64,000 nt of DNA from Gnomoniopsis sp. IMI 355080 (Eukaryota > Ascomycota > Sordariomycetes > Diaporthales > Gnomoniaceae): contig JAPEVC010000202.1 in assembly GCA_027946555.1 (NCBI GenBank), positions 1-64,000 on the forward strand, in the 5' to 3' direction. Both the position numbers and the translations under genes were made by a program. Positions 33,126-45,867 of the stretch are shown one piece after another. Positions within the stretch are counted from its first letter, which is position 1. Every line of letters starts with the position of its first letter. Under the pieces are notes generated by a model. The model had not been told where the DNA came from and made no database searches. It was given only the letters and a program-made list of their open reading frames with translations.

Positions 33126-35708
33126 TGCTTCGAATGTGGTCTTTGGACTACCTAAAATAGAGATTGTCGAGGAAAGAGTGTAATGAATTGGTGTGAATAT
33201 TGAAACTTAGGGATCCTCAAGCGACTAAATTGCAATACAAGGTCTGGGCTGCTGATAGTTGATGCTATGATTCAACAAAGTTGCGAATGCTTAGATATGG
33301 TTCTTGATTTTATTTCAGCAGGGTCCCCCGAAGGTTGTAATAGAAGAGTAAAGTGTCTACTGTCTAGGTAGGTATATCTTATTCGGTACTCTGCCTAGAG
33401 TACCACCACCGTTAAGTCTCGCTTAATTATACCTTCTTCATTTTAATAGTATTGACCTTTTGAGCAAGACGTGCTATTGTCGGTGTGAAGTGGCAAGATC
33501 AAGAATGGCTGACTTGCCCGATCGCTGAGGATCCCGCAGATCTTTAACTGACGGGAGCGCACAGGTGGGAGGTCGCATCTTACCTTCTTCGGTCGGGTGC
33601 CGGGTCTTCAGTATTACCTGGCCAGAGACCACAGATTACAAAGGCATTGGGGCCGTCAGTAGGATAATTGCCTATCCTAATCTTTTTTTTTAAGCAACGC
33701 ATCGAGGCAAGCATTTCAAGTATGTGATTTGCGCAGCGGCAGTACCCGTGGACTTCAAGCTCCTTGATAAGCCCTTGCAAGGCAGCATGACAATCTCCTG
33801 GACAGTACTTCTATACTAGGTATGTATCCGGATCCGTAGACAATGACTTATTCGTAGGGCCACGGGCCCATGTCGGCAACCGGTGACTTACATCTGCAGC
33901 CGGTTGATTCCAGACTTTCCTACAGATCCACACATAGCAGCTACCGTGTAAAGATTCTCATCAGGTCATTCCGTGACTTGGAAGGTGTACTTGCATCAGC
34001 TGGCAAAAGAAATAATAATGCAATTTCTGATTGAGGGCTAGACAGTACGATACACGACTCACCATGACGCCCAGAAGCTTGCCAGGCGCCGGAGCACTGT
34101 ATCAATGGATCCTGAGGCCAGTCTGTTACAGTACCGCTATCGAAGCCCTTGATAACCAGTGTAGTTTCTCAGTGATTTTACCGACATTCTATGTAAATCT
34201 ATGACATACTGCTACTCTGATGAGAAATGGATTTGGTACGCGCATCTGCTGCGACAGATCACTCTGGACACGAGCTTCAATCCAGACATTGCGGTTCAAG
34301 GGCCTTCGTACCTAGGTAGACCATACTAAAGCGAGCTAGGCTCCAACAGAAATATTGGGTATTCAGAGTGTGTCTGGCCTTCAGGAGCTAAATCATGTGG
34401 CTTGATGCCTTGCCATTTGTTAGTACGTACTGTACGATGCTTCGTGAATCGTCCGGTAGTCCGGGTTCAAAGGTGCCCACACCACCTGGCAGTTTGGGTT
34501 TGTGTCTCTTTCAAGTATCCCGGTAGAGCAAAGGTTCATATCAAGATCGATAAGAGAAGCTCTAACGGGCCGACTAGGCATGAATTAGGCCAGAGTCGGC
34601 GACGTTTTTCATCGTGAGCGGAGCCATATGCAGGTGATGCAGCGCGTTCTGGCATGCACACGGGACGTGGCACACCAATATCGGACCAGCACGTAGGTAT
34701 CCGCGCGGAAAGAGTCGCACAGCGCGATGATTGGCTGATCAAGGGCATACCATGCGCTGACGCAAAATGACAGATATGCTATACGTCTGTGTCACGCGTA
34801 TGGATCACTTTCCCCGATTTACCGGCCTGACACGAGGACATCCTCGGCGGTAATCAGGTGGTTTGGAAGAGAGTAGTTTGGAGATCCTATACTGCCCTCT
34901 TGGTCACACCACCCGGCACTTTCATATTTCCAGCATAGCATTGCATCTTAATCACTTCGTACCTTCGTATACCCCAACCTACATCCAGATACCGGCGTCT
35001 GCACTGCGAGCTTCGGGTCCTTGCCGAGCCACAGGGTTTCCTCACACGAGATGGCGACGACGCTGAAGTCTACAACTACGCTACAGGCCGTGTCCATAAG
35101 AAATTGGTGGCAGGCGGTGAGTGGGCCGTTATTTCAACTGCGTATGTGTCATATACTGATAATCAGTCCGAACCACTGCTCCAATAGGTCATAGAAATTG
35201 CAGTGATAGGATGGTGGCCTCACGGCGACGAAGGCCGAGACAATGAGGCAGAGAACGGAGAGGGCAAAAGGGATAGTATTGGTCTTCTCATTCATTACGG
35301 GCACTCAGATCAACCTAAAAGGATAAGACACAGGCCATCTAAGACGTGAAAGGGACCCAGGCTGTGGTAATCGTGGGTCTGATACTAAGAGCTAGTGTAA
35401 GGCTTAGGGCAGGAGGTCCACGATAGACACCTGGATAGTCATGAGATCAAAAAAAAAAGTCTTGAAAGTTTTATTGTCAGAGGATACCTGGTATGAGGGC
35501 GCCTGACGGCTTTTGAACAATCTGAGGAGGGCCGTCGGCCCCGATCCATCGGTCCTGATTCCTGATTCTGACCTACGGCCGCTCTTCCAAGCCCCTTGCC
35601 GAATTGTATCATTCCAACTCCTCAACGGCTCAAGCTATGCTACAGGTATGTAGCCCATACATCAAAGAAAGATATGTTAGCAGCCAGTTCTCCCGAAAAT
35701 CACACAAA
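33126..35708. other. Intergenic, no gene seen
   Basis: No supported frame. Holds a TACCTAGGTA palindrome at 34309-34318 and a related CTAGGTAGGTATAT at about 33364-33377, upstream of the 230-aa gene. Confidence 0.4.
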
Positions 35709-37500
35709 TCAGACCCAGTGGCACCGGAAGCAGACTGCCAAGTGGCATTCATAGCACTCCAAGTGATCTCGGTTTATAGGACCGCGGCACCTCGCACATG
35801 CGTCCACGTGGCTATGAGCCAGAGGGCCGATCTGATAAGTCCAATGGTGTTGCTCACACTGGTCCATCTGCAGTCGCGCCTCTATACGGCGGATTGGAAA
35901 CAATGTGGCAGCGAGAGCGCGAGCGCACCTCACTTCCTGTCCATTAACAAGGTAGAACCACCTCTCGGGCTCGAACAGACTGACACAGCCACACGTCATC
36001 CACTCTATACCACAGCTGTAGCAGAATTATAACCACACAGGCATGCTATAGAAAGACAATAGACCGTCAATCCATTGAATGGAAGGGAAGTGGCATGGGC
36101 TTACTAGTGTGATTGCATCCTTGAGTCCGCTCAACCATGCTGTTACAACCGCCACAAAGCTTCCATGCTTTCTTAACAGCAAGTACGTTCAGCTCCTCAT
36201 CGGTGTGGTCCAAAGGGCAGTTCCCGTCATGGGACGGACCCTTACAGTGGGTGTATGTCACCGCCTTGCAGCTCCTGCAGTGGGCGTAACATATATGTTT
36301 GCAGTAGGTGCCCGTGGGCAACACTTCAACGGAACACATACATGAGCAGCGGCCAGAACATGATCCCGAAGGGGCCGGGGGCCGCGATAAATCCGGCATA
36401 TGCGTGGCAGTATATGCGGTCTTTTGGAGCCATGTCCATCTCTATCTTGCGGACTACAAATTCTGACATGAGGGCTGGATCAAGAAGACGCTCACATCTC
36501 TCAAAAGGGATGTTCTGGCGGCAGTATCTAGGCGGGTACAGCGTCTCAACGATCCACGCCCGCTTCAAGAGCTCCTTCAAGCAGTCGCAGCAATACTCGT
36601 GGCCGCAGCGGAGGCCAGTGACATTGTCATTTCCATCACCGCAGGGGAAGTTTTACTCACATACACAGCATTGGTATATAGCAGTAGCAGGCTCCTTGCC
36701 CTTTCCTTTGTTATCAGTGTTGTTCTCGCTGGCAGAGGGTTCAACGGGCGTAGCAGAGGACATGTCGGAAAAAGGGCCCAGCCATGTTGGCAGAGGGTCA
36801 AATTATGTTGGTAGTGCGTTCAGCGGTCATGCTGGCAGAAGATATGCTGGCAGAGGACATGCCCAGGCACGTGTTGTTGTTGGTGCGCTTGTTTCTGATG
36901 TCATTCTCGTTCATCTTCTCGTCCATGTACTTCTTGTTGGCGTTTTCCTTGTCACCCGTGTGGAGAGAGGACATGTAGACAGAGGACTGCAGATCCAAGA
37001 GATCATTGTCCATACCGTCGTCGTTGTCGTCCTCCCTATCACTCATGCGAATATCACTCAGGTGGACGGAGGACATCTTCTCGAGGCGAGCGATCTCGTC
37101 GTCGTTGGCATCCTTTTGATCACCCATCTCCTGAGTAGCGGACACGTCCTCAGGCAGACTGCCGTCAGCAGCTTTGCCCTCACTAATCATCTCTTGTAGA
37201 CGGGCAGGCGCGGGAACACCGCTGGCATCCAAGGCCATAGGTCGGTCCTCGGACGCCTGTAGCTCCTCAGCGAGGGCGCTCTGAATGGCCTGGGCGTCGG
37301 TGCGGACAGCATAGGCCACAGTCTGGCCCATTTCGCGGTTGTCCCACACATCTTAATATCGCTCTCGTAGATGCTGAGTGCATAGGCAAAGTCATCAGAG
37401 TCTCCTGGGGAGTCACTTGCTTTGCCGTTCATGTTGGACAGCTCCTTGAGGTCGTCGAGCTGTAGCTGGACGACTAGACGAGCTGTCTGCTCGTCGAAGT
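35709..37500 (-). pseudogene. Disrupted RBR-type (RING-IBR-RING) E3 ubiquitin ligase
   Basis: Read on the minus strand, the pieces follow the order of fungal RBR ligases. The N-terminus has NLADFDEQTARLVVQLQLDDL, the linker is Ser-rich, RING1 is CCVCE ... CGHEYCCDCLKELL with YPPRYCRQNIP, the IBR has YCKHICYAHCRSCKAV, HDGNCPLD and GGCNSMVERTQGCNH, then after intron 36104-36046 RING2 has CLCGYN-FCYSCG, ending in more Cys pairs. The frame breaks at a TG duplication (37341-37352), an in-frame TGA (36798-36800), a further shift before the Ser-rich DMSSATPVEP block, TAA (36653-36655) inside RING1, a C-run shift (36371-36385) and a missing base near 36018-36032. In life the family transfers ubiquitin from RING1-bound E2 through a RING2 cysteine. 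Three of the shifts are at short repeats, so assembly error is possible for those, but the stops are substitutions. The 5' end is not resolved. Confidence 0.7.
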
Positions 37501-39796
37501 CAGCGAGATTAGTCTCTGTTCAAGGGACGACGCAGTAGATGCGAGTGTTGATTGGGTGTAAAAGTTTAGTCTGTTGAATAGAGGAGGAGGAACAGGTAGA
37601 TATCGAGGAGCAGAAGCAGTACTGTGGTTAACTTCACAGGGAACGGAGACGGGTGAGGAGTCAGGATGATTGCAAAGGGGGGGGGGGGAAGGAGCTCGGT
37701 ATAACCATTCCGGCTATCATTTACCTGCATAGGTCGACTTCATGGTCTCTGCCTTTGTGTCCATCATCGGAGTAATTATCAGTTGAGTCTATCCCGGTCC
37801 ACACTTTACGTCGTTTGTACTGGAAAGGGACGGCGTCTCCACTTTATATTGGCTGGGTGCACTTAATAATCGCCTTGCCAATCTTGGTATTTCCGCCTGG
37901 GTCACTCACGAGCCACTCGTGGCCTCGGGGCGCTGCGTGACATGCCTATGAGATTCAAACATTCAAGGTAGTGTGCCTACTTACTAGGCCTGCCTTCAGT
38001 GTGTAATGTCACTACTCGTCTATTGTGTGGAGCATGGCACGGCTTTCGTTGGATGGGCATTGGATGCTCGGGTCCCAGAGCCAGGGTAGAGCTGCCGCAA
38101 CAGACCGTATATCTCAGCTCAGACATCTACATCCTGCTTTGCAACTAAGAGTAGCTAATGAAGTCGAACTCATTTGCGTTCTGCCGAGATAAGAACGGCG
38201 CCACAGACCCCCCCCCCTATTTTTTTTCGGGGTTGGTTCTTTCTTCCCTTTCAGACACAGATGCTCAGCGATTGGCCTGACGCGACAGGATGGGATGCCT
38301 TTCCCCATTGCTGTATACTGTTCGCACTGTCCTGTCTGCATTTTTGTTTGAGAGAGGATCTGAGGAGGAAGCGAAGTGAATTAATACTCAACCGAATAGA
38401 TCCTTCTAGACCCCATGATGGATTCTTCCATATGCTGCTAGATCAGGTTTGATATCAAAGCAGATAATAGAGGTCTTGTCAGAACATCACTCCTAGATAT
38501 ATGTTGCGGAGCAGGGGCACGAGGACATGCTCTTTCGGGCGCGATAGCAACAACACCTGTACTGCTCAGGGATTATAGCCAATGAATGTCTGTGAAGTTA
38601 TGAGTAATCTTGAGTTACCTCCATTTGGCCGGGGACTGGCCTATAATGCTTGTACCGATAGATATCATATTCACATGTTGCCACACCATATGTGCCACGG
38701 TACTAATGTATCTCACGTTAGCACGGGTGGAATACATTCGACAGGGAAGTGTTGTTGCTATCGCGTCCAGACGGATAGGCAAGGTATTTCTCAAGATCTA
38801 TAGACAGGGATCTTCAAGAGCAGCGTGTTATCCACCTGCATGCATGTAAAGCCGAAAAGAAGAGACAAGCAAAATACTGGACCCACTCAATGCGCATATA
38901 TCCAATAGCTAGCTACCCCGTCCCAAGTCGAAGTGTTTGTCGAGTGAAACATGCCCAAATGTGAAACATGCCCAAAGCATCAATGAAAATGTGGTTTCTT
39001 TTTTTTTTTCTTTTCTTCATCCCGAGGCGGTGGTATATATATACATGGATCTGAGTTATTAGATCCTGCACCGACCACACCCACCTGAACCTTCATATTA
39101 ACAACACCACCTTTTTGCTAAATCAGCTGTAATCTCAGGTTAAGCTATTCAAATCTAGTCCCTCTCCTAAAGCTGGCTGCCCTAGTCAGTCTAAGGTATA
39201 TAGTCCGCGAAAGAGTAGGTTGGAACTAGCTTTGCAAACGCTGTAGACGCTGCGGCATGGCTGCAATGTCATCGCAAAATAGGGGAACCTCTACAGACAA
39301 GCCCGGAGAAGCACGGGAGGTGACAGCGCAAGCTAGCCAACGAGAGCAAAGAGTGCATGTAAGTAGGCAGGCCCGAGAAGAAGCTGAGCTGCGCAGACTA
39401 CTGCGAGCTACTGCGCTTGTCCGCTGTCAAGTTCCTGGATTTCCAGCGGGCTCATAGTCTGTCATGGAAGAGTGGGCGGGTTCCGGGTTTCGCCGCTGTG
39501 CGATGTATCAACTGGGTGTCCAAATCTGCCACCTCGTCCATGTCACATCAGACAACACCCATTGATGCTAGATCGAGAGCTGGGATGGGGGGTGGAGGTT
39601 TTGCGTGGCTTCACAAGCTTTCTAGATAACCTTCGCAATTAGAAGTGTCCAATTTGAATTGCTTCTGCAATGGAAGGGCTCTCCAGAATTGTCTCTCCTG
39701 GCTCAATTACATGCTGTACCATCGACACAAGCGCCTGATCGCTTAAGAAACCATACACAAATCGGCTGAAGAACGCCGTTTCATCCAGAGAAAGAC
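37501..39796. other. Intergenic, no gene seen
   Basis: Contains a run of about a dozen G near 37678-37688 and C8/T8 runs near 38210-38227. Short frames at 38174-38452 and 39257-39457 follow no known family and I do not call them. Confidence 0.4.
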
Positions 39797-39890
39797 CTAT
39801 ACTGCTTCATCAGCATCCTCGTCGTCCTCATCCTCGGCACCGGCAGGCTTGGGATCGGCTACCTCCTTCCGCTCATCCTTCTCATCCCCT
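39797..39890 (-). pseudogene. Possible tail of a lost gene (acidic C-terminus)
   Basis: The minus strand reads DEKDERKEVADPKPAGAEDE and further acidic residues before a stop. Upstream the frame closes quickly. About 300 bases further upstream (40210-40090) another short block, KNIRDTKVVLLYITLKFLC, appears in an unlinked frame. Together they hint at a decayed gene, but the evidence is thin. Confidence 0.2.
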
Positions 39891-42271
39891 CGTCCTGATA
39901 GTCAAAGTTCTTCTACGCCCGGCTCCTTGCATATTCTGCGAGACTTTTATGTGGGGATGATATCGCTTGTAATTCCGGTGTCGGACATCTCGTCGTCACT
40001 GATTGCTGCAGGCAGCGCTGTCAAAAATTGCGACTTAGATTCTTAGGGCCACGTCGCGCATTTGACGCATCGCAGCTATTTGGGGTTCCGAGGCGGTGGG
40101 CTTAACATACTTGGAGGCATGATTGCTGGTGAGCCCATCTTTCGATAGGCGGTGCAAAGGAATTTGAGGGTGATATAGAGGAGCACAACCTTGGTGTCAC
40201 GGATGTTTTTTTCCATCTTCGCCAATTGTCTTACAGCCATGCGATGCGATGCGATTCCTCAATATCATCTCGGTCCTGGAGGACTGCCTACCTCCTATAT
40301 TCTTAGCCCAATCAGCCCGCACAGCAACTGGATTGACAGTCATTTGACTACAGGCGCTTGAGTCGCCTTATAGCCACGTGTGATTAATCTGCTGCATATT
40401 TTTCGGGTTGGAGATAGCTATGCTGCTGCTGGTAGCACGTGTCGAGGAGCACTGCAAGCTTTTGGGAGAAGTACCTACTGGGGACCCGGACAGCGATCTG
40501 CGTTTGCGTTGCAGCGTGGGTGCGGTCGAGGACTGCAGGAGGCTTAGTAGTAGTCGAGAGCAGCCGTGAAGGGGCTATTTAATGGTGTTGGCATTTACTC
40601 CGGGGCCTTTTGAGTTTTGCGTATAAAGGCAGGTGCAGATATAAAGTACGGCGTAGGATGGGTGCGGAGTAGGTGCAGCTATATCTATGGCTACCTATAT
40701 GATTATCTCGGCTTCAGACAGTCACTTGTCCTTCACCAAGATGGACGTACAGATCCCATACAAATCCAAATTCGTTTTTCGAACGATCCCCACCCCCCTC
40801 TCTCACAACCACACTATATACATATACACACAGGGAGAAAACACCGTACGTATCACAGGCTCTTCATATATTCTCTTCATTTTGATATAAAACTTGTATG
40901 CTTATAAGCTTTAGCCGTGGAATTGCAGGGTAAAGCAAACGGGGCCCCGGGCTACATAGGGCGCATAGGTTTAAAACAAACGCCCACACAGTCCGAATTC
41001 TTCCTAAACTAATTCAATGCAAATAAGAATATAGAATCCTTTGAAATTCGATATTGATATTATTTAATTCGTAACTTAACATATATATATATATAATTTA
41101 GTTAGCAGTGGATGGAAAAGCTATTCGTATCAGGTATTTCGCCTGGCCCACCTGCGACCCCGGTCTGACGCACTGAGGCAGCAACCTAAGTAGGTGTTTT
41201 GGCTCCAACAGTGGCACGCGCGCGCCTTACTTATGCTATAGCCGAAAGATAACTTTATACTAAGGTCGGTACTCTTCTGCAGCCCAGCACAGCCTGCCTA
41301 GGTATACGCGCTATAGAGGCAATTACCGCCAGACGACACAGGCTATATAAAGCCAAATATAGGCTCGTCCAGACAGCAAACGTCCCCGTTGGTATCTGAG
41401 GTTTCCTGCAAGCCACATTCAAGACTTATTGCGGCAGGACACAATCCAGTGCCTGACCTAGGCGGCAAGCGCTGGGGAAGGTAGCTTGATATCGTAATGG
41501 TCAGTCAGTTATATAGCAGATATGCATCTGACGGACGGGGTATATATAAAAATGACTTCGACAGCTGGATGGTCGAAGGCAAGGATATAAATAGGGACAG
41601 ATATCGTACTGTTATAAATGCTTTCTACTTTGGCATACTAAGTACCTAGGTAGTAGTTGTTGTCATATATCTCCTTACTGGTGTCTGAAATATTGCAACT
41701 AAGGTTACCAGGGAAGTCGTTCGTCCAGCAGTTACGTTAAGCTTAATGACGAGTTCTTCCGGACGGGTTGTCAACAGCACTTGGCGAATTTATACCAAAC
41801 CAACGCAGTATCAGTGTCTCTGTCGGCAGCATCAATAGTACCTATGCTGCACACTGAACTCTACATACCTATGTAGGTATTTTATTATACGCTCTTATCA
41901 CCCCGGCCGTCGCCAATTTCCAAATGCACCTGCTGTCTATACTGCACTAGCACTTGCACCTACTGCACCTACTGCTGCTGATGGTTCTCATGAGGGCAGT
42001 GCAGCAGGTGCTGAGTGCAGGTGCAGGTGCAGATTCAGGCGAAACGCTTGGGTTTCAAATTAGGTGCAAGTCGTCACGGTCGAATATATATCGCACAGTG
42101 ATGCACCTGGGCAGCCATCTCTTAGTCCCGAACGTTGTGGAGGACCGAAGAAATAAAAAACAACCAGTCAGCCGTTTTTCTCGGTCGCACAACTCGGTTT
42201 AAGGAGGCCTGCCGCCTCTCAATTTACACAGGTCCACAGCCTGCGCGACTGCGATGAAACAACACATCACC
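39891..42271. other. Intergenic, no gene seen
   Basis: Includes an (AT)n run near 41083-41095, a TACCTAGGTA palindrome at 41643-41652 and an imperfect inverted repeat at 41942-42032 built from CACCTACTGC / GCAGGTGCTG units. No coding frame is supported. Confidence 0.4.
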
Positions 42272-43106
42272 ACGGTCACAATGTCTGATTTCGAGCTCGA
42301 CTACTTGCAAACGGGCTTCGACCCTATATACTTCGGTCACCAACTCGCGCCTTCACTCCATTCTCATCACTCGCGGCGTCACGTCGACTACCCCGGCAAC
42401 GGGAGGAAAGCTAGTTTGGTCGAGGTCTTTAACCAGAATATCACACCCGAAGCATATGTTGTCGAACCATTGGGATCCAACTCTACTCAATCATGGTCTT
42501 CTAGGTGGCATCTACGTCTCGTGAGTTTTGCCACAGCCAAGCCGCCCTATTAGAACAAAGACTAATAATACAAGATAATTGATCAATGACAGTGTACCGA
42601 ATTCCTAAACCGCCTTGAATGATAGCGAGACCGACAAAATTAGCTCCTTCAGCGGCATACATACCAAGCTTGGGGACCCTATCAAGACTCCTGAAGTCCG
42701 CTACCTTCTCTTTTGACGTAGATGGACAGTCTTGACTGGCGGCTCTGGCTGTGTTGTAGGGCTATGTGCGCACCTTATTGCACTGCAGGACTAGATAACT
42801 GATCCTCAACTACCTTCACAGATGACATTTGCGCCAGCTCTACAGCTTCATATTTAGTTCCACGACCACGCCAATCACCTATCGCGGGACTTGCAGCGCG
42901 GAGCTGATTATAGTGGCGGAGATCTGCAGAGTTGTTGGCAAGCTAAAGAAGTCAGGCTGTATGCGCAAATACAACATTATCTGGCAGGGCATGACCAATC
43001 CTCAGGTGATCTCCATGACCCCAGACACGCGGTTCGGCGCGAAGCACAAAGGTCGCTTTCGCATCCGAGACTATCGTTGACTAGGTGCGCCTGTGCAGTC
43101 GTATAG
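42272..43106 (+). pseudogene. Decayed hypothetical gene
   Basis: Coding-like blocks in successive frames: MSDFELDYLQTGFDPIYFGH from 42272, ending at a GTGAGT donor near 42522. Next come CTEFLNRLE and, one frame over, NDSETDKISSFSGIHTKLGD. Later QAKEVRLYAQIQHYLAGHD continues to a stop near 43104. The frames change without splice signals to explain it, so this looks like a broken gene. I do not recognise the family. Confidence 0.35.
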
Positions 43107-44711
43107 CGATGCACTGTCCAAGGAGCACTGTCGCATACAGTCTCTCAAGCGCTCCGATACGCCACTTATGATTTAAGCATGAAAGCACCGTATTTCCTTC
43201 AGACTTGGCGTACTATTGTTCGTACAAGAGATGCTATTAGATCCCAAATATTGCCAAGATACTATCCCACAATTAGATTATAAGCAAAAAAATTCGAATA
43301 TAGAGCCTTCGACGCAGGTGTTGACTGTCCGGGTCCTCGAATTCGGGTCTGTAAAATAGCTAAGAGACTCCTCGGCGAGCGTTCTCGTTGTCAAGGGTCG
43401 TCTTTTGATTAGACCTAATACCCTGTTCGATAATCAGAACGAATTCAGGGGCCTATCTTCGCGTCGTCGTGGCCTGTCGCATTATATAAACCCCGCGGAC
43501 CTGCCTTCGGGTTCGCGAAGAGGTCCATTCTCTGCAAACAAAAGGGCAGACTCGACGCTCAGCAGCCGCAAGTAAATATGGACTTAATATGCTCGTTGCT
43601 GGTAGCCAGACCAAGCTACCTGAAACTAATATATGTCCTTGTCTGGGACCTCGGACCCGTGGGCCTGTAAGCAGCTTGGAAGACATTTGGAAGTGTGGAT
43701 AAAGCTCAACACGGACGTTACATCAAATCACACCTCAATGGCAGTGTAAAGAGGGTAAGGACGGTCAACACCATTAATACTCATCCCAGCCCTGAAACCT
43801 CTTCGTGTGAAGCCGCGCCGCCCTTTTCGTTGTCGTTGACTCAGTCCGCACCTGCTGCTTGGATTAACACCGTCTATACTATTCCACGCAGATAGTGCCA
43901 GCGCTAAAACCAACCTCCCCTCATTCCTATCGTTACCTCATTCTATCCTTGGTGTGAAAGTAAGAGTGAGGCACTATAGCGGCCTCTCTGACACGGTATC
44001 CATAGTGGGAGCATAGACACGGGCCAAGAATCTTCATAGAAACGAGTAATGAGAGCTTCATTTAGTTTGCGGCGGGGGCAAAGCTCTGTGGGTTGTCTTT
44101 ATTGCCCCATCATGCATATTCAGACTCATTCAAATTACCGACAGGAACAGCCTTTTTATTTTTATACGGGCCTTATAGTGGGAGGAGGCCTCGAGTTTAG
44201 TGTTGCCGTCTTTACGTCCCGCTGTATATATATTGCAGATGCTGGACTCTGTTGCGTTGGTAGATGTTCTCAACAAGCGTACATCTATTGTCTCTTTCGG
44301 CGATCTCTGTGGGATACTTGAGGGAGTAGAATAACACTTATTACCGACAGGATAAGGACAGGGCCAGCATGGGTCATCAGAAATATCCATTTCGACACAG
44401 CCATCGACATCAGTCTTTAGGCAACACGGCACTGCATGATTGCTATATACCCAAACAGCGAGGGTTCGGTGTCTCAGTGAGCAGCCTCCAGTGCCTAATT
44501 TCTCTTTGCTGGGCAAATCCAGCTATATCCTAGTTGCTGGATAATTCGCTTGTGCGATGCTGTGATTTATCAATGTGCTCGGAGGTGGCGAACACTGACG
44601 GCCCCCTAGGCTCTCGTGTATCATCTTATTTCGAAAACCCATACATCCTCCAAGCATCCTTATCTTATTCCACATCTTGCTAAGAGTCCCTCGTCTCCCT
44701 CACCGCGCATG
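43107..44711. other. Intergenic, no gene seen
   Basis: Only short overlapping frames on both strands with no recognisable motif. Confidence 0.4.
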
Positions 44712-45867
44712 CTATCTCCAGCCTCTTGTTTCGCCAGCACAGACGCTCAGACTCGTAGCTAGGTAGTTATTGTGCCCTCGGCCGCGATGATGCCCTTGGT
44801 TGCTGCTGCCTTCATTCTCTTCGCAAATCTCAGGTTGTTGTTTGTCAGTAATTGGTCCCCAAGTCTTCATTATTTCATATACTGCCAAGTCAGCGTCCTC
44901 CTGTTCAGAAGGCTCATTGGGTGCGATTTCTGGGTCTTCCGCACGTAAGGCGTTGATAGCAAGCATGATAGTCCGGGAGCTATTGCAGCGACAATTTTAA
45001 GCGTTATTATTGCCACCGGGTGTTTTATCCTGCGCCATTTGGATTTCTGGATAGTGTTTATTGCGTTGCGGGCGACTCAATTATTAACTTAATCGTTCTC
45101 CCTTTATTGACGCTCGAACCAGGCCCTTCCAACGGCCGCTGTATCGTCGTAAGAAAACCGCCACCTCTGTCTTCCACTTAATACCGAAAGTCTCCAATGT
45201 CCGTCACTGTTCTTCTTCTTGTTTGTTACCGCGACTATGTTTTCTTCCATTGTTCTCTGCTGCCTCTTCCTCTCTGGTCTACTTTAAGTCGTCCTTTCGT
45301 TTTCGATCTCCTTCTATAAGCCTTGTTCGGTTGCCGCTGCTTCGCATGCTACCGGACTAGTGCTGATTCTTCCTGGCGGCGCTCTTCCATTATTTCCACT
45401 CTCCTTCGTTCAATGACAAGTGTCTCAGAGCGGACTATCAGTTTTGCCACGCCGCATATCCTTTACCATGTAGAGCTTCAGAATGTATAATAAGCGAGTC
45501 AACTTCGGCCCTCGCCCGATATCTATCTTCGAGTACACTTTGATAGGCACAGTCCTGATTTTTGTGCTCTTCGGCCTTCCTGGCCTCTTCACGTGTGGTT
45601 ATGCCTTGTGACCCTGGATAAAGTTTAACCTGTGTGATCTTAGACTCGAATATAACACGACTACAGACCTTAGGTTCCACCTGGGCAGTCTTTTTGATTT
45701 ACGGGGAATACTATCGGCTCCACCAAGCTTGGGCAGTCTGCAGTCTCTCTCTCTGTCTCAACTGCCTTGATCGGTTCTTCATTAGTCGCCTTGGACTTAG
45801 TCTCCCCAGATTCAATTATATATAAAGATTTTCCACTATTCGAGTCCGAGGGCATGAGGGTCCGGGT
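44712..45867 (-). pseudogene. Possible decayed coding region
   Basis: The minus strand holds three protein-like blocks. The first (from 45855) has MPSDSNSGKSLYIIESGETK. The second (45680-45438) is PKVCSRVIFESKITQVKLYP followed by a charged helical tail REEARKAEEHKNQD and a stop. The third (44966-44712) is MLAINALRAEDPEIAPNEPS, acidic. A one-base shift separates the first two, and the DNA between second and third has many stops. I cannot name it. Confidence 0.25.
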
